Shown piece after piece: positions 37,040 to 46,400 of a stretch of DNA of 64,000 nt. The notes under the pieces are model-generated. The model searched no databases. It had not been told where the DNA came from and was given only the letters and a program-made list of their open reading frames with translations. The DNA is from Verrucomicrobiota bacterium (lineage in GTDB: Bacteria > Verrucomicrobiota > Verrucomicrobiia > JADLBR01). A program made the position numbers and the translations under genes. The DNA lies in the NCBI GenBank assembly GCA_029560585.1, contig JAKQKQ010000330.1, forward strand, positions 43,757-107,756. The letters are read 5' to 3'. The first letter of the stretch is position 1, and every line of letters begins with the position of its first letter.

Positions 37040-38602
37040 TCAAGAGCCGGATCGCAGAATCGCGCTGTTCTCGCGCAAGTCGCCCTCGTGCCGCCGCACC
37101 CAGTCCGAATACGTCCTCGATGGGTTGTCCCCCAGTTCGTCCAGTGCCACCCGCTCGCGCCGAGCATCGTGAAAGTCGATCTGGTACAATCCGAAACGCG
37201 GCGCGTAGGAACCCCACTCGTAGTTGTCCGTCAGCGACCAATGGAAATAGCCGGCAACCGGTATCCCGTCCTTCTTGAGCACCTCGACCTCGGCCAAGTG
37301 GAGCTTGAGAAAATTGCTCCGCCGCATCATGTCGGAGCGCCACGGCAGTTCCAGCCGCCACCGCTTGCGATAGGCCATGCCATTCTCGGCGATGATGATC
37401 GGCACGCCGGGAAAGTCTGCGTGGAACAGCCTCGCGAACAGCCCCAGTCCCTCCGGCAGAGCGACCCAGTCCCACCACTTCGATGTCCAGTGATGAACCA
37501 GCCAATCGGGGAACGGATGCCTCCGATCCCAGATCTCATCGAGTCGCGGCACGCGCAACATGTGCGCGACGAATGGGTCGTAGTAATCCATCCCGATAAA
37601 ATCCAGCGCGGGCTCCCCCGGCCGTTCGTACAGCAGATCCAGCAGGGGGCCAAACCGTTCGAATTGGCACGCGCGCCTCGCGGCGGCACCGTAGGCCCGT
37701 TTGACGAGCGCCCCGACCCAATAGCGCACGCCATGGTGCCTCGGCAGCCCCGCCCGCCGGACCGCCTCATCGAAGCCAGTCGCCCGGTTGCCCAGCCACT
37801 CCCACGCCCCCTCGCGCGACACGTGCTGCGGCGCGGCCAGCAGATCCGCGACGAACTTGTCGTTCCAATACACATCGCTCGTATAGGTGTTCGTGCTCAG
37901 CATCGGTTTCCCCCACGCCGGATGGCGCGCGTACAGGTCCCTTATCGCACGCGCGGCCCTCACGTGCGCCTCCAGCAACCGGCAACACGCCACCGACATC
38001 GAGCGCGGACCGCGATGCCCCCGGGCCGGAAAATTGCGCGCACTGTACGTGTTGAGCACCAGCATGTTGGGCTCGTTGACGGTGACGATCCACCGCAGCG
38101 GTCGCAGCCCCGCCCCCTCCAGAGCCGCATTCGCGGCACCGACCGCACGCACGGCGAATTCCGCAAACAGCGCCGGTGCCTCGGCCCCCAGCCACGGGTC
38201 GTCCCCCATCCACGCCGGATGCGTGAAATGGTGCAGCGTCACCACGGGTTCCAGACCACGACGCCGCGCCGCCACCGCCATGGCCGCGTACCTTGCCAGC
38301 GCCTCCTCGTCCATCGCGGGCGGACCCGAACGACCCGGGCTCCGCGTCGGTTGCGCCCGCGCCCACTCGAAACCAAACCGAAACGCGTTCAGTCCCAGAG
38401 ACGCCGCAAGATCGAAATCCTCCTCGTAGCGATCCCAGAATCCCACCGACGCCCCGCTGCACTCCGCGCGCCGCGACTGCTCCCACGGGTGCCAGTTGTT
38501 CAAGGGATCTCCCGGGCCGTTGTAACCGCCCTCGTGCTGGAACGCCGACGCCGCCACACCCCACATGAAATCCCCGCGGCCCATGGGTCCTTCGGCATCC
38601 AT
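37040..38602 (-). CDS. Glycoside hydrolase family 1 (beta-glycosidase)
   Basis: A 520-residue TIM barrel. The acid/base Glu177 is in TVNEPN, and the nucleophile Glu406 is in IIIAENGM. GH1 features MWGVAASAFQHEGGYNGPG, GFEWAR, YFHWSLTDNYEWGSYAPRFGLYQID and the C-terminal PSRTYSDWVRRH are present. No signal peptide, so it acts inside the cell on imported beta-glucosides, -galactosides or related disaccharides. Start may be the ATG at 38602 or the methionine six codons later. An extra region around residues 270-330 is longer than in most GH1 enzymes. It lies eight bases from the glycosyltransferase gene and is probably co-transcribed with it, though the two activities have no obvious link. Confidence 0.9.
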   Translation of the reverse strand: MDAEGPMGRGDFMWGVAASAFQHEGGYNGPGDPLNNWHPWEQSRRAECSGASVGFWDRYEEDFDLAASLGLNAFRFGFEWARAQPTRSPGRSGPPAMDEEALARYAAMAVAARRRGLEPVVTLHHFTHPAWMGDDPWLGAEAPALFAEFAVRAVGAANAALEGAGLRPLRWIVTVNEPNMLVLNTYSARNFPARGHRGPRSMSVACCRLLEAHVRAARAIRDLYARHPAWGKPMLSTNTYTSDVYWNDKFVADLLAAPQHVSREGAWEWLGNRATGFDEAVRRAGLPRHHGVRYWVGALVKRAYGAAARRACQFERFGPLLDLLYERPGEPALDFIGMDYYDPFVAHMLRVPRLDEIWDRRHPFPDWLVHHWTSKWWDWVALPEGLGLFARLFHADFPGVPIIIAENGMAYRKRWRLELPWRSDMMRRSNFLKLHLAEVEVLKKDGIPVAGYFHWSLTDNYEWGSYAPRFGLYQIDFHDARRERVALDELGDNPSRTYSDWVRRHEGDLRENSAILRSGS

Positions 38603-38609
38603 CGTGCCC

Positions 38610-39821
38610 TCACCGTTTCCGCGCGATCCGCGCCATCTCTTCCTGCTCCTTCTCCTCGACCGTCACCGGGCTGTCGTCCGCATCGCCCCGCAGCAGCGTG
38701 CGCACCACCGTCCGCGCCGCGTGCGGCCGCGCCAACTTGACCGCGCTCAGCCGCATCGAGGCCAGCCTCGCGGGATCGCCGAGCAGGGCGTCCAGTTTAT
38801 AGGGCATCGTCGTCAGCTCGTTGCAGCGGATCGCCACGCCCTTCTCCAGAAGGTGATCGCTGTTGCGTTCCTCCTGCCCCGGAATCGGCGAGAAAACCAC
38901 GAATGGCAGACCGCAGGCCAGCGACTCGGCCGCGGTCAGGCCCCCGGGCTTACCAACAAAGACATCCGCCACGCGCATCCACCCGTGCATCTGATTGGTG
39001 TAGCCAACCGTCTTGAAACGCAGGTGGGGCTTCACCCCGCTCTCCCTCAGTCGCTGCTCCACCCGTTCGGTCAGCCCCTCCCGCCGCCCACATATGATCA
39101 CCACCTGGCTCGGCGTCCGCAGCAGGGTCAAGATCCGCGCCATGTGCTCGGCCGGACCCACCCCCAGTGCCCCAGCGGACACGAGCACCAACGGCCGATC
39201 GGCCCCTAGGCCGTTGGCCGACCGGAACGCCCCCGCGTCGAATGGCTCGCTGAAGGCCGGATCGATCGGAATTCCAGACACCGTGACCCGGCTGGCCGGC
39301 AACCCCATCATCCGCAGGTGCTCGCGCGTCTCGTCGATCGCCACAAAATATCGGTGGAACGACCTCGATAGCCACATCGCGTGGAAATCCATGTCGGTGA
39401 CGACGATCGACAATTTCGTGGATACCCTCCCCTGCATCATCAGCCACGAGATGATTTCGGCAGGCAAGAAGTGCGTGCAGATGGTGATGTCCGGATTCAA
39501 CCGCCCGATCATCCGGACGAGCGGCTGGGTGTTCATCCTGTCGAACATGAGCCGCATCCTGTCCGTCAGCCACGGCTCGTCGCTCTTCTCGTACCACCAC
39601 CCCAGCAGCGTCGGCGCATCCCGGACTAGGCGGATGTAGAATTTTGAATAGAAATCCCGGAAGAGCTTGTTGGTGAACGACAGCGCGTCGAAATGGATGG
39701 TCTCGCCGACCCCGCCGGTCATGCGGCACACCTTCTCCAGCGCCTCCGCCGCCCGCACGTGCCCCGTCCCGGCACTGGCCGAAAGGATGAGCACCCGTTT
39801 CAGCTCGCTCCCCTGTGCCAT
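38610..39821 (-). CDS. MGDG-synthase/MurG-like glycosyltransferase (GT28-type)
   Basis: 403 residues from the ATG at 39821, with GGACAGGT upstream. The N-terminal domain starts ELKRVLILSASAGTGHVRAAEAL and continues IHFDALSFTNKLFRDFYSK; it is the acceptor domain of monogalactosyldiacylglycerol synthase. The C-terminal nucleotide-sugar domain has LVSAGALGVGPAEHMA, VVIICGRREGLTERVE, and FVGKPGGLTAAESLACGLPFVVFSPIPGQEERN, the UDP-sugar signature. It is likely to build a glycolipid in the inner membrane from diacylglycerol; donor (UDP-Glc or UDP-Gal) unknown. C-terminal 45 residues are charged. Confidence 0.88.
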   Translation of the reverse strand: MAQGSELKRVLILSASAGTGHVRAAEALEKVCRMTGGVGETIHFDALSFTNKLFRDFYSKFYIRLVRDAPTLLGWWYEKSDEPWLTDRMRLMFDRMNTQPLVRMIGRLNPDITICTHFLPAEIISWLMMQGRVSTKLSIVVTDMDFHAMWLSRSFHRYFVAIDETREHLRMMGLPASRVTVSGIPIDPAFSEPFDAGAFRSANGLGADRPLVLVSAGALGVGPAEHMARILTLLRTPSQVVIICGRREGLTERVEQRLRESGVKPHLRFKTVGYTNQMHGWMRVADVFVGKPGGLTAAESLACGLPFVVFSPIPGQEERNSDHLLEKGVAIRCNELTTMPYKLDALLGDPARLASMRLSAVKLARPHAARTVVRTLLRGDADDSPVTVEEKEQEEMARIARKR

Positions 39822-39946
39822 ACCTGTCCAAAACCTAGCACAGGACCCCGGTGGCCTCTCGCGAATTAACGCATTGCACACCGCGTCCTAATGTTACAGT
39901 TAGGTGGGTGCAGCGACGGGCAGAACCCCCGCCGGCCCAGACGAAT

Positions 39947-40471
39947 ATGCTGTCGCAGGATGACTTCGAGTACGCGCTTGAGAACACGAGGGTGATCGTG
40001 CCCCCAAGGCACCGCATCGAAACCTTTGGCACCTCGGTCGTGAACTACTACCTCGTCACCGAGGAAATGGACGCCGCCAACCTCTCCCGCGTCCGCGAGG
40101 GCCAGATCCACGCCGAACGGCCACAGATCATCACCCCATCCCACATGGCCCGCCTCCTCCTCGATGGTTTCGGCGACGAGGCCCACCAATACGCCGATTC
40201 CCTCACCGGTCGCCTCCGCAACCTCGCCATCCTCAAATACGGCTTCCGCTTCCGCAAGGCAGATGCCCGCTCCTACGACGTCGCCGAACCCATCGAGAAG
40301 ACCATCGAGAATGTCCGCAAGCGTGTCGCCGCCAAAGACGACCCCTTCAGCACCGTCCTCGCCGGCGTGGACGACGGCTGGGAGGTCTGCCTCCTCAGGT
40401 TCATGATCGACCTCATCGCCGCCTCCGCCCACGGGAACATCGAGGACTTTCGCGGCAAGGGGCTGATTTAA
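39947..40471 (+). CDS. Conserved hypothetical protein
   Basis: 174 residues from the ATG at 39947 (MLSQDDFEYALENTRVIV); longer upstream readings are unsupported. A compact, mixed alpha/beta protein with no signal peptide or membrane segment: YYLVTEEMDAANLSRVREG, LLLDGFGDEAHQYADSLTGRLRNLAILKYGFRF, and a helical C-terminus (FMIDLIAASAHGNIEDFRGKGL). I do not recognise the family. It is divergent from the glycosyltransferase by 125 bases and is followed by the HzsA-like gene 214 bases later on the same strand. Confidence 0.75.
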   Translation: MLSQDDFEYALENTRVIVPPRHRIETFGTSVVNYYLVTEEMDAANLSRVREGQIHAERPQIITPSHMARLLLDGFGDEAHQYADSLTGRLRNLAILKYGFRFRKADARSYDVAEPIEKTIENVRKRVAAKDDPFSTVLAGVDDGWEVCLLRFMIDLIAASAHGNIEDFRGKGLI

Positions 40472-40685
40472 CTCGGGAATCTGCCCCGGCAAACGGGCGG
40501 CCGCTGGGAATTCGCTCCATTCAGGCGATCGGCGACGGGGTGTGATGGAAGCGTCGTACCGGGGAGCGTGCTAGAGACCCGCCGCCTCGACCCTTGCCCG
40601 GGCGATGTTGACTCTCTCCCCGCGACCGCTGCACAGTAGGCTCCGTGGGCTGCCTCCGACCCCAAGGACCAGTCCGCCACAAACC

Positions 40686-43190
40686 ATGAGAACCACCCCA
40701 AGAAAGCACCATGGCCATGGCCCCGCTTGCTTGGCCCTCTGCGTCACCATGCTTTGGACGACGGGACTCGCGTGGGCCGCCGAACCTCTCCCACCGATCG
40801 AACCCCTGCTCGCCGGCCCCATCCTGCACCGCTTTCTCGACGGTCCCATGCGCGGCACCGACGAGATCATCTTCGCTGCCCGCGTCCCCGGCCGTGACCA
40901 CTGGTACGTGAACTTCGGCAACTATGCCGACTTCAGCCACTACCCAAAGATGCTCGCCTACAAAGAGGCAGACGGGGTCCTCTGGGGCTACGGGGAGGGC
41001 GCGCAACTCTGCCGACTGAACCTCCGGACCGGAAACCTCAAAATCCTCCTCGAGGATCCCCGGGGCGGCATCCGTGACCCGCAGATGCACTACAACGGAG
41101 AAAAGATCCTCTTCTCTTACCGCAAGGGGGACACCCACACCTACCACCTCTACGAGATCGGCGTGGATGGCCAGGGCCTCCGCCAACTGACCTCCGGCCC
41201 CGACGATGACTACGAGCCCACCTACCTTCCCGACGGCCACATCATGTTCGTATCGAGCCGCTGCCACAGGTTCGTCAATTGCTGGTACTCCCGCGTGGGC
41301 ACCCTCTACGGCTGCGATGCCGATGGACGCAGTGTCCGCATGATCTCCAGCAGCAACGAGCACGATAACACGCCCTGGGCCCTGCCCGACGGACGCGTCC
41401 TCTACATGCGCTGGGAATACGTCGACCGCAGTCAGTTGGACTACCACCATCTCTGGACCGTCAATCACGACGGCACCGGCCAGATGGTCCACTACGGAAA
41501 CATGAACCCCGGCATGGCCATGCTCGACGCCAAGCCAATCCCCAATCCGCCCGGCGACACCTCGCCATGGCGCGGCAAGGTCGTTTCCATCTTCTCGCCC
41601 GGTCATGGCCGCCCGGAGCACCGGGGTCATATCGCCGTCCTCGACACCCTCGCGGGCCCCGACGCACCCGACCGCGCGCGCACCATCACCAGGGGCCGGC
41701 CAGAATACCGCGACCCCTACCCCCTCGCCGAAGACGCGTTCCTCGCCGCCGACGAACGCGGCATCATCCTCGTCGATGGCGCCGGCGAGACCGAACTCAT
41801 CTGCCGCCTGGCCCCGCATAAACGCCAGCAGCCGCTCATGCTGCACGAGCCCCGCCCCCTTGCGCCCCGGCCCCACGAAAACCGCCTCGCCCCACGATGG
41901 GATCCCGCCCATGCCGAGGGCCAGCTCATGCTCGCCGACGTCCGCGCCGGCCGCAACATGACCGGGGTCGCCCCGGGCGAGATCGCGAAGCTCCTCGTGC
42001 TGGAGCAACTCCCCAAGCCCGTCAATTTCTCCGGCGGCATGGAGCCGTTGACCATCGGCGGCTCGTTCACGCTCGCTCGCGTCCTCGGCACCGTCCCGGT
42101 GGAGAAGGATGGCTCGGCCAACTTCAAGGTCCCGGCCCTGCGCTCCATCTTCTTTGTCGCGCTGGACAAGGATGACCTCGCGGTGAAACGGATGCAGAGC
42201 TTCGTGAACCTTCAGCCCGCGGAGGTCACGGGCTGCGTCGGTTGCCACGAGCCGCGCACCCAATCGCCCCTCTCATCATTCGGGTCGATGGCGGCAATGC
42301 GCCGCGCCCCAAGCCACATCGAACCCATCCCCGGCGCTCCCGATGTCCTCGACTTCCCGCGCGACATCCAGCCCATCCTCGACCGCCATTGCGTCTCGTG
42401 CCACAACCCCGAGCGCTACGATGGCCGCGTCGATCTCTGCGGCGCCCACACCCCACAGCACTCCGCCGCCTACTGGGCCATGCGGCGGCATGGCCTCGTC
42501 GCCGATAACCGAAACCAGCCGAAAAGCAACCTCCCGCCGCGCGCGCTCGGCAGTTCTGCGAGCAAGCTGATGCGCTACCTCGATGGCTCACACTACAAGG
42601 CCAGGCTCTCCGACGCGGAGAAACTCCTCGTCCGCCTCTGGATCGACACGAGCGCCACCTATCCCGGCACTTACGCCGCCCTCGGCTGCGGCACATCCTA
42701 CGCGGCGCTCCCAGCCCTCGGAAAACGCTGCGCCTCCTGCCACCTGAAAGACGCCGGCATGGAAAAAGGCAAGCCGATCAAACGCTGGGCATTCGGCGGC
42801 ATCACCGCCCCTCCTGCCAACGACCCGCAGTCCCTCTGCAACCTCGACCGCCCCGAACTGTCCATCCTCCTCCGCGCGCCCCTCGCCAAGGCCGCCGGCG
42901 GACTCGAACTCTGCAAGAATCCCATCTTCGCCGATGCCGCCGACCCCGATTACCGCGCCACCCTGGACGGCATCCGCGCCGCCGGGCAGCAGCTCAAACA
43001 GATCGGCCGATTCGATAGGCCCGGCTTCCGACCCAACGAGCACTACCTCCGCGAAATGCGTCGCTTCGGCATCATCGGATCAAACCTCGCCCCAGACGCG
43101 CCCGTCGATCCGTACGCCACCGACCAAAAATACTGGCGCTCCTTCTGGTACCAGCCCACCCGGCCAGCCACTGCCGCGCTAACTCGATAA
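40686..43190 (+). CDS. HzsA-like tri-heme protein with WD40-type propeller
   Basis: 834 residues from the ATG at 40686, which opens a signal peptide (PACLALCVTMLWTTGLAWA). Residues 60-430 form a TolB/PD40-like propeller (KILFSYRKGD, DYEPTYLPDGHIMFVSSR, DNTPWALPDGRVLYMRWEYVD). Residues 430-510 are a beta domain. Three c-type heme sites are at residues 517 (CVGCH), 569 (CVSCH) and 682 (CASCH). NCBI calls similar PVC proteins HzsA-related, after the hydrazine synthase alpha subunit. There is no sign of anammox genes; electron transfer or sugar oxidation in the periplasm is more likely. A cytochrome maturation system must be encoded elsewhere. The stop codon lies at the edge of repeat R1 copy C. 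Confidence 0.85.
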   Translation: MRTTPRKHHGHGPACLALCVTMLWTTGLAWAAEPLPPIEPLLAGPILHRFLDGPMRGTDEIIFAARVPGRDHWYVNFGNYADFSHYPKMLAYKEADGVLWGYGEGAQLCRLNLRTGNLKILLEDPRGGIRDPQMHYNGEKILFSYRKGDTHTYHLYEIGVDGQGLRQLTSGPDDDYEPTYLPDGHIMFVSSRCHRFVNCWYSRVGTLYGCDADGRSVRMISSSNEHDNTPWALPDGRVLYMRWEYVDRSQLDYHHLWTVNHDGTGQMVHYGNMNPGMAMLDAKPIPNPPGDTSPWRGKVVSIFSPGHGRPEHRGHIAVLDTLAGPDAPDRARTITRGRPEYRDPYPLAEDAFLAADERGIILVDGAGETELICRLAPHKRQQPLMLHEPRPLAPRPHENRLAPRWDPAHAEGQLMLADVRAGRNMTGVAPGEIAKLLVLEQLPKPVNFSGGMEPLTIGGSFTLARVLGTVPVEKDGSANFKVPALRSIFFVALDKDDLAVKRMQSFVNLQPAEVTGCVGCHEPRTQSPLSSFGSMAAMRRAPSHIEPIPGAPDVLDFPRDIQPILDRHCVSCHNPERYDGRVDLCGAHTPQHSAAYWAMRRHGLVADNRNQPKSNLPPRALGSSASKLMRYLDGSHYKARLSDAEKLLVRLWIDTSATYPGTYAALGCGTSYAALPALGKRCASCHLKDAGMEKGKPIKRWAFGGITAPPANDPQSLCNLDRPELSILLRAPLAKAAGGLELCKNPIFADAADPDYRATLDGIRAAGQQLKQIGRFDRPGFRPNEHYLREMRRFGIIGSNLAPDAPVDPYATDQKYWRSFWYQPTRPATAALTR

Positions 43191-43205
43191 TTCAGATTCC
43201 GGGCA

Positions 43206-43262
43206 GCAGGAGCCCGCTTGCAGGCGATTCCATCCGCGAATCGCGCGCAAGCGCGCTCCTAC
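43206..43262 (+). repeat. REP-like palindromic repeat, family R1, copy C
   Basis: GCAGGAGCCCGCTTGCAGG to GCTCCTAC. Similarity to copy D runs from about 43180, including the end of the HzsA-like gene, to 43311. Directly repeated with copy D around the 1355-residue protein gene. Confidence 0.85.
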
Positions 43263-43351
43263 GTCTCGCTTTCACCCCCGGTCGTGCCCCGAATGCCCGC
43301 CGTCGGGCTGCCGGCCGGGGCATGGGATCACTCCCGTGGCCGTGAGGCCGA

Positions 43352-43376
43352 CACCGCTTTGGCAGCGCGCGAAGCG
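43352..43376 (+). repeat. Repeat block R5
   Basis: CACCGCTTTGGCAGCGCGCG then AAGCGC. The same block, with one change, occurs on the minus strand near 58214-58241 within the composite repeat after the methyltransferase-like gene. Such CACCGCTTTGG blocks are, as I recall, frequent in Verrucomicrobia. Confidence 0.5.
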
Positions 43377-43459
43377 CTCGCGGTATTCTCACCTTCCATC
43401 GCGCCAAAACACAGGATACCCTGAGACTGGCTCAGAACCCAACAGCGGAGGCAAATACT

Positions 43460-46400
43460 ATGCGCCGACTCACCCACACCCTCATCCCCTTGCTCCTCCT
43501 CGGACCCCTTGCATCGGCCGAACGCCAGATCCCAGAGTCTCTCGTCCCTTGGAAGGACTGGGCCACATGGCAGGATGTTCACCGCGACTGCCCCACGCCA
43601 TTCAACAACCCCAAAACCCACCTCTGCTTCTGGCCATCGGAACTGTCCGTCACCGCAGACCGCACCTCGGGCAGTTTCGCGCTGGATCTAACCGTCTCCC
43701 ACGAGACATGGGTGCCCCTCCCCGGCAACAAGGACGCTTGGCCGCTCGACGTCCGCGCCAACAACGACCCCATCCCCGTGGTGGACCGCTCCGGCATCCC
43801 CTCGGTGAAACTCCAGAACGGCCCCTGCAAGCTCACCGGCGCCTTTCGTTGGGACGAGGTCCCCCAGCGGATCCCCATACCAAAATCCGTCGGCCTGCTC
43901 GCGCTCGCCCTCGACGGCAAACCGGTCGATATCCCGAACTGGGATGCCGAAGGCTTCCTCTGGCTCAAGCGCACGCGCTCTGAAGAGGCCGATAAGGACT
44001 TCCTCACCGTCCAGATCTATCGCGTCATCGAGGACGGTATCCCGATGTGGCTTCGCACCGAGATCGAGATCAGCGTATCGGGCAAGAGTCGCGAGGAGGA
44101 GATCGGCAACGTCCTCCCCGAGGGCTGGAAGCTGTCGATGGTCGATGCCCCCGTGCCAATCGCGGTCGATGACTCCGGCCGCATGAAGGCACAGGTCCGC
44201 GCCGGCAAATGGACCATCCGCACGGACGCTTTCCGAACCGCCCACGCCAATGAATTCAAATTCGCCAGTGGCGTGCGCCCCGCGCTAGATCAGGAACTTG
44301 TCGCATTCCGCGCCAAACCCGACTTCCGCATGGTCGAGGTCACCGGCATCCCCGCGATCGATGTCTCGCAGACCACCTTCCCGGAAAAATGGCGCGACCT
44401 GCCCGTCTACCAGTGGGCCACGGACAAGGCTTTTAAACTGGAGGAGAAGATGCGCGGCATGGGGCTCCAGAAACCCGAGGGCCTCAAGATCCAGCGCGAC
44501 CTGTGGCTCGATGAAAACGGCCGCGCCATGACCTATCGCGACCACGTCACCGGCGCCATGCAGCAGATCTGGAGACTCGACGCGGCCGAGGGCCAGGAAC
44601 TCGGGGCCGTCAAGATCAACGGCGCGGGCCAACTCGTCACCAAGAATCCAAAGACCGGCGCCCACGGCGTCGAGGTCCGCGCCCGCAACCTCGACCTCGA
44701 TGCCGTCGGCCGAATGGCCCGCTCCCAAAAGATCGCCGCGACCGGTTGGCGGACGGACGCCGACGCCCTCACGATCAATCTGAATCTGCCCCCCGGCTGG
44801 CGCCTGCTGGCACTCTTCGGCGCCGAATGGGTCAGTGGCGACTGGCTCACCGCATGGTCGCTGCTGGACCTTTTTCTCCTCCTGATCTTCTCTTTGGCGA
44901 TCTGGCGCCTATGGGGGCCGCGCCTCGGCATCCTCGCCTTCTTCGCCTTCGGCCTCGCGTACCATGAGCCACTGGCCCCGCGTTACACCTGGCTCGTGCT
45001 CCTCATGCCGCTCGCCCTGCTCCGCGTCGTGCCCGACGGCATCGGCCGCCGCATCGTCGTCCTCTGGAAATGGATCGCAATCGCCGCCCTCGTCGTCGCC
45101 CTCATCCCGTTCGTCGCCAAGCAAATCCAGGGCGTCACCTACCCGCAGTTGGAGACGGTCGATGTCGGCAAGTTCGCCGGTGCCAGGATGTTTGAGAGCC
45201 AGTCTTTCATGCTCGGAGGCGCGGCCGCCGCGCCCGAAGCGCCTCCGGCCATGGCGCAGCAGGCCATGCCAGAAGAGGGGAAGGCCATCATGCTGCGACG
45301 GGGAGCCGCAAAGGCGGACTCCCATGAAACCCTTGGCAAGTCGTTGCGCCAGGCCAAGGAGGCCAATCTCTATTACGACCCGCAGGCACGCATCCAGACG
45401 GGCCCCGGCGTGCCCGAGTGGCACTGGAGGCAGGTGTCCTGCGGCTGGAATGGCCCCGTGGCCGCCGATACCACGATTCGCCCCGTCCTGATCTCGCTGC
45501 CCCTGCAGCGCCTGCTCACGATCCTGCGCGTCGCCCTCCTCCTCGCCCTGGCTGCCGCGCTGCTGGGCGCACGACGCGCCTGGAACCCGTTCTCGAAACA
45601 AGCCGCGGTGGCCATTGCGCTGCTGTGCCTGATCGCATCGCCCGCCCAAGTCCGCGCAGCGGAATTCCCCAACGCCGAGACGCTGAAGACCTTGCGCGAG
45701 CGCTTGCTCGAAGTGCCCGATGCCTATCCCAACGCGGCGGAGATCCCCAGCGTATCTCTTCAACTCCGCGACCGTCGGATCACCATCGAAGCCGAGATCC
45801 ACAGCGCCATCCGCGTCGCCGTCCCCTTGCCCGGCCGCCTGCCCGACTGGTCACCCGTCACCGTCCAGGTCAACGGCGCTCGCCCCGAGGCCCTGCGCCG
45901 CGATGCGGATTACCTGTGGGTCGTGCTGCCACAAGGCGTCCACCACGTGCACGTCGAAGGCCTCCTCCCCAACGCCACCGAATGGGAATGGACATTCCTG
46001 CTGAAACCCAAATACGTCTCCATCGACGCCCCCGGCTGGAATGTCACAGGCGTACGGCCCAACGGCATCCCCGAGCAGCAGGTCTTCTTCGCGATCCAGA
46101 AACGCACCTCTGCGGCCGAGGCCGCGTACGACCGCAAAGACTTCAACCCCATCGTCGCGGTCGATCGCCACATCGAGGTGGGCCTCGTCTGGCAGGCGCA
46201 CACCGTCGTCACTCGCCTCTCCCCGAAAGGCAAGGCCGTCTCGCTCTCGGTGCCGCTGCTCGCCGGTGAAAAGGTCCTCACATCCAACATCCCGGTCGCC
46301 GCCGGCCGCATCGAGGTCCGCCTCGGGGCCGCTGAGACCGAGTTCTCTTGGGACAGCGAGTTGCCCGTGAAAGATCGGATCGCCCTCGAGTCGGAGAAAA

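Noticed and set aside
39888..39905. CCTAA/TTAGG inverted repeat upstream of the small unknown gene
   Set aside because: Only five-base arms with an eight-base spacer; too weak to call.
40686..43190. Hydrazine synthase subunit (anammox)
   Set aside because: Only the general propeller plus heme layout is shared; no other anammox gene is present.
43191..43459. Possible CRISPR-like array because of repeated palindromes
   Set aside because: Single, unevenly spaced elements separated by genes; no regular spacers and no cas genes in the window.
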